Source of the DNA: Lutraria lutraria
Lineage: Eukaryota; Mollusca; Bivalvia; Venerida; Mactridae
DNA: 64,000 nucleotides
NCBI GenBank assembly: GCA_964023205.1
Contig: OZ026839.1
Location: forward strand, 15,654,386-15,718,385
Reading direction: 5' to 3'
Below the pieces are notes generated by a model. That model did no database searches. It had not been told where the DNA came from and saw only the letters and a list, made by a program, of their open reading frames with translations. This document shows positions 60,801 through 64,000 of the stretch, piece after piece. The position numbers and the translations under genes were made by a program. Each line of letters opens with the position of its first letter. Positions within the stretch are counted from its first letter, which is position 1.

Positions 60801-63729
60801 ATAATATGATGTTTATAATTCAGGGTGTTCATGATAATATGATGTTTATAATTCAGGGTACTCATGATAATATAGTGTTTATAATTCAGGGTACTCATGA
60901 TAATATAGTGTTTATAATTCAGGGTATTCATGATAATATGGTGTTTATAATTCAGGGTACTCATGATAAAATAGTGTTTATAATTCAGGATACTCATGAT
61001 TATATAGTGTTTATAATTCAGGGTACTCATGATAATATAGTGTTTATAATTCAGGGTGCTCATGATAATATGTGAATAATTCAGGGTGCTCATGATAATA
61101 ATATGTTAACAATTCAGGGTGCTGATGATAATATGTTTATAATTCAGGGTACTCATGATAATATAGTGTTTATAATTCAGGGTGCTCATGATAATATAGT
61201 GTTTATAATTCAGGGTGCTCATGATAATATAATGTTTATAATTCAGGGTGCTCATGATAATATGTTAATAATTCAGGGTGCTCATGATAACATTATGTTT
61301 ATAATTCAGGGTGCTCATTATAATATAGTGTTTATTATTCAGGGTGTTCATGATAATATAATGTTTATTATTCAGGGTGTTCATGATAATATGTTAATAA
61401 TTCAGGGTGCTCATGATAATATGGTGTTTATAATTCAGGGTACTCATGATAATATAGTGTTTATAATTCAGGGTGCTCATGATAATATAGTGTTTATAAT
61501 TCAGGGTACTCATGATAATATGTTAATAATTCATGGTGCTCATGATAATAATATGTTTAAAATTCACGGTGCTCATGATAATATAGTGTTTATAATTCAG
61601 GGTACTCATGATTATATAGTGTTTATAATTCAGGGTACTCATGATTATATAGTGTTTATAATTCAGGGTGCTCATGATAATATAGTGTTTATAATTCAGG
61701 GTGCTCATGATAATATGTTAATAATTCAGGGTGCTCATGATAATAATATGTTAACAATTCAGGGTGCTGATGATAATATGTTTATAATTCAGGGTACTCA
61801 TGATAATATGATGTTTATAATTCAGGGTGTTCATGATAATATAGTGTTTATAATTCAGGGTACTCATGATAATATGATGTTTATAATTCAGGGTACTCAT
61901 GATAATATAGTGTTTATAATTCAGGGTGCTCATGATAATATGATGTTTATAATTCAGGGTGCTCATGATAATATAGTGTTTATAATTCAGGGTACTCATG
62001 ATTATATAGTGTCTATAATTCAGGGTACTCATGATAATATAGTGTTTATAATTCAGGGTGCTCATGATAATATGTGAATAATTCAGGGTGCTCATGATAA
62101 TAATATGTTAACAATTCAGGGTGCTGATGATAATATGTTTATAATTCAGGGTACTCATGATAATATAGTGTTTATAATTCAGGGTGCTCATGATAATATA
62201 ATGTTTATAATTCAGGGTGCTCATGATAATATGTTAATAATTCAGGGTGCTCATGATAACATTATGTTTATAATTCAGGGTGCTCATGATAATATAGTGT
62301 TTATTATTCAGGGTGTTCATGATAATATAATGTTTATCATTCAGGGTGTTCATGATAATATGTTAATAATTCAGGGTGCTCATGATAGTATGGTGTTTAT
62401 AATTCAGGGTACTGATGATAATATAGTGTTTATAATTCAGGGTACTCATGATAATATAGTGTTTATAATTCAGGGTGCTCATGATAATATAGTGTTTATA
62501 ATTCAGGGTACTCATGATAATATGTTAATAATTCATGGTGCTCATGATAATAATATGTTTAAAATTCACGGTGCTCATGATAATATAGTGTTTATAATTC
62601 AGGGTACTCATGATTATATAGTGTTTATAATTCAGGGTACTCATGATTATATAGTGTTTATAATTCAGGGTGCTCATGATAATATGTTAATAATTCAGGG
62701 TGCTCATGATAATAATATGTTAACAATTCAGGGTGCTGATGATAATATGTTTATAATTCAGGGTACTCATGATAATATGATGTTTATAATTCAGGGTGTT
62801 CATGATAATATAGTGTTTATAATTCAGGGTGCTCATGATAATATGTTAATAATTCAGGGTGCTCATGATAATAATATGTTAACAATTCAGGGTGCTGATG
62901 ATAATATGTTTATAATTCAGGGTACTCATGATAATATGATGTTTATAATTCAGGGTGTTCATGATAATATCGTGTTTATAATTCAGGGTACTCATGATAA
63001 TATAGTGTTTATAATTCAGGGTACTCATGATAATATAGTGTTTATAATTCAGGGTGCTCATGATAATATGATGTTTATAATTCAGGGTGCTCATGATAAT
63101 ATAGTGTTTATAATTCAGGGTGCTCATGATAATATAATGTTTATTATTCAGGGTGTTCATGATAATATAATGTTTATAATTCAGGGTGTTCATGATAATA
63201 TGTTAATAATTCAGGGTGCTCATGATAATATTATGTTTATAATTCAGGGTGCTCATGATAATACAATGTTTATTATGATAATATAATGTTTATAATTCAG
63301 GGTGCTCATGATAATATTATGTTTATAATTCAGGGTGCTCATGATAATATGTTAATAATTCAGGGTGCTCATGATAATATAATGTTTATTATTCAGGGTG
63401 TTCATGATAACATAATGTTTATTATTCAGGGTGTTTATGATAATATAATGTTTATAATTCAGGGTGCTCATGATAATATAATGTTTATTATTCAGGGTGC
63501 TCATGGTAATATGTTTATAATTCAGGGTGCTCATGATAATATAATGTTTATTATTCAGGGTGCTCATGGTAATATGTTTATAATTCAGGGTGCTCATGAT
63601 AATATAATGTTTATTATTCAGGGTGCTCATGGTAATATGTTTATAATTCAGGGTGCTCATGATAATATTATATGTGCCATGGCTGTTGCTGGAGACTTTC
63701 TCTTCACTTCATCTTTCGCTCTTATAAAG
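45884..63729 (+). CDS. TRAF7: TRAF7-type E3 ubiquitin ligase (RING, TRAF zinc finger, coiled coil, WD40); 3' end outside the window
   Basis: Exons: 45884-46083, 48162-48274, 48644-48787, 48954-49060, 49254-49375, 49646-49785, 50015-50035, 58872-58968, 59180-59321, 60328-60432, 63652-63729. All sites are GT/AG and phases agree, giving 423 codons so far; the family is about 670 aa, so several WD40 blades lie to the right. The RING is residues 20-54 (C20, C23, C36, H38, C41, C44, C51, with D54 probably as last ligand). TRAF-type zinc finger segments span about 100-175 (HENDCDFKPVSCSNKNC, GCEFQG). A coiled coil follows (about 189-250), then a Ser-rich linker. The WD40 region starts near 315 (GHQDIVWCMAC, IKVWDLEQ, IQGHSKS, IYCWSL, GAHDNIICAMAV). 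TRAF7 is known as a RING E3 acting in MEKK3/NF-kB signalling. Introns 7 and 10 hold large tandem arrays. Confidence 0.93.
46785..47470 (+). repeat. Dispersed repeat in TRAF7 intron 1 (relative of 4975-5770)
   Basis: Same order of blocks as the copy in SLC22 intron 2, with point changes and small indels. It runs from near 'tcaagtttcac' to 'ttttttgttgctt'. Non-coding. Confidence 0.65.
47740..47945 (+). mobile_element. Fragment of the TTAA-flanked MITE family (34447-34948)
   Basis: 'ctcagttaaattctcagacg', 'atcgttgtcgtcaataaaag', 'cattcttctttgactttt' and 'ggtaataattggtttta' match the interior of the element at 34447-34948. The terminal AGGGGCATGCC ends are not seen here. Confidence 0.6.
50015..50035 (+). 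CDS. TRAF7: TRAF7 micro-exon of 21 nt
   Basis: Lies between acceptor TTTTTTAG and donor GTAAGT. Phase 1 on both sides, so it adds seven residues (within NLTDTLRS) without changing frame and could be skipped in frame. It is inferred from splice signals and phase, not from transcript data. Confidence 0.55.
50271..57990. repeat. 7.7-kb minisatellite of 15-bp units in TRAF7 intron 7
   Basis: About 510 tandem units of the type TATAGTATGGTCCTA, with variants at a few bases (GGTTC, TTCC, TGTCC, AGTTC, TTCATG). The palindrome CTATATAG occurs in most units. Because 15 is divisible by three and most units lack stops, frames of 2317 codons (minus strand) and 1883 codons (plus strand) stay open; they encode only monotonous five-residue repeats and are not genes. 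Higher-order structure is present: the pattern at 51866-52198 recurs at 53051-53383, a shift of 1185 bp (79 units). The right edge (57250-57990) is more degenerate, with unit-length slips. Confidence 0.97.
60496..63680 (+). repeat. 3.2-kb minisatellite made of the TRAF7 intron 10/exon 11 splice junction
   Basis: About 98 units of 33 bp, or 30 bp in shortened types. A unit is GGTGCTCATGATAATAT plus a short variable stretch and TTTATAATTCAG. The final unit runs into exon 11, whose true acceptor is the last TTTATAATTCAG (AG at 63650-63651) and whose first codons are GGT GCT CAT GAT AAT. Every unit therefore carries a copy of the acceptor and of the first 15-16 coding bases, and reads GAHDNI(V/M)FIIQ in the exon frame. 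TGA-bearing units occur near 61073 and 62075, and a 13-bp deletion near 63270 shifts the frame. A block of about 1002 bp is repeated (starts near 61103 and 62105). Confidence 0.95.
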
Positions 63730-64000
63730 GTATTGTTTTAATCTGTTTACATCTAGTCATGAATTGTGTGATTTTATTAAACTGTCGAAGCTGCATCATT
63801 TTATGGTCAATGCTTGCATTTATTTTTAGCTTCAGTGAAATTCGATTATTTTTGTTCCCTATACAGGTTGTCGAATGTTTATGTATTTAACAATGTAGTA
63901 CCTAATATTGTATAAACATGTGGAATGGAACATTCCCCAACGGTAAAATTATCAAAAGCTATTGACTGTGGTATGAAGCTAGAAATAATCGCATTTAGCG
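63730..64000 (+). other. Start of TRAF7 intron 11
   Basis: The donor GTATTG follows exon 11 at 63730. An AG at 63865-63866 is followed by codons that stop after seven residues and lack the expected VWD continuation of a WD40 blade. The next real exon is therefore probably beyond the window. Confidence 0.5.

Noticed and set aside
60437..63286. Open frames of 200-393 codons in the 60.5-63.3 kb array as separate genes
   Set aside because: They are the 30/33-bp repeat units read in phase; opposite-strand frames in the same place are equally open. Only possible use as alternative TRAF7 exon sequence is worth considering.
50271..63680. CRISPR array
   Set aside because: Repeats are contiguous tandem units without unique spacers, in introns of an animal gene.
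63867..63890. Next TRAF7 exon after AG at 63865-63866
   Set aside because: Reads only seven codons to a stop and lacks the VWD sequence expected to finish the blade.

Overview
This is nuclear DNA from an animal, most likely a bivalve mollusc. The genes have GT/AG introns, the intergenic DNA is AT-rich, and no operon-like or bacterial features are seen. The bivalve assignment is an inference from repeat families I recognise as typical of bivalve genomes (for example the 'ctcagggtgagctttt', 'atatgggggctatattgg' and 'gaccttgacctt' types); no database search was run.

Four protein-coding genes can be assembled exon by exon with consistent splice phases. (1) A + strand SLC22-family organic ion transporter in 10 exons (3493-10995, 556 aa, complete). 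(2) A + strand N-acyl-phosphatidylethanolamine phospholipase D, NAPEPLD (21709-31339, 5 coding exons, 391 aa, complete). (3) A - strand BTB / AT-hook / eight-C2H2-zinc-finger transcription factor in two coding exons (42974 down to 39865, 620 aa, complete). (4) A + strand TRAF7-type RING, TRAF zinc finger, coiled coil and WD40 E3 ligase (45884 to beyond the right edge; 11 exons, 423 codons visible). The last two are divergent neighbours. The genes share no obvious pathway; the window is ordinary gene order with very unusual introns.

The remarkable part is the repeat content. Three introns carry multi-kilobase tandem arrays: about 3.05 kb of 31/33-bp units in NAPEPLD intron 1, about 7.7 kb of 15-bp units in TRAF7 intron 7, and about 3.2 kb of 30/33-bp units filling TRAF7 intron 10. 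The third array is the most interesting. Each unit is a copy of the intron 10/exon 11 junction itself (acceptor TTTATAATTCAG plus the first coding bases GGTGCTCATGATAAT). The intron is therefore a ladder of roughly a hundred candidate 3' splice sites, and the last twelve are in frame with the WD40 exon. The very long reading frames in these arrays (over 2300 codons in the 15-bp array) are artefacts of unit lengths divisible by three.

Mobile DNA is dense: a 2.6-kb foldback element with an 8-bp target duplication separating the two divergent promoters; a 0.9-kb long-TIR MITE with a 9-bp duplication; a TTAA-flanked MITE; a tRNA-derived SINE with a 12-bp duplication; a nested inverted-repeat region at 12.5-15.9 kb; a mariner-like transposase fragment; and several dispersed families. 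Four 23-35-bp palindromes starting CAGAGA, three of them flanked by exact 7-bp direct repeats, may be an unusually small class of inserted element.
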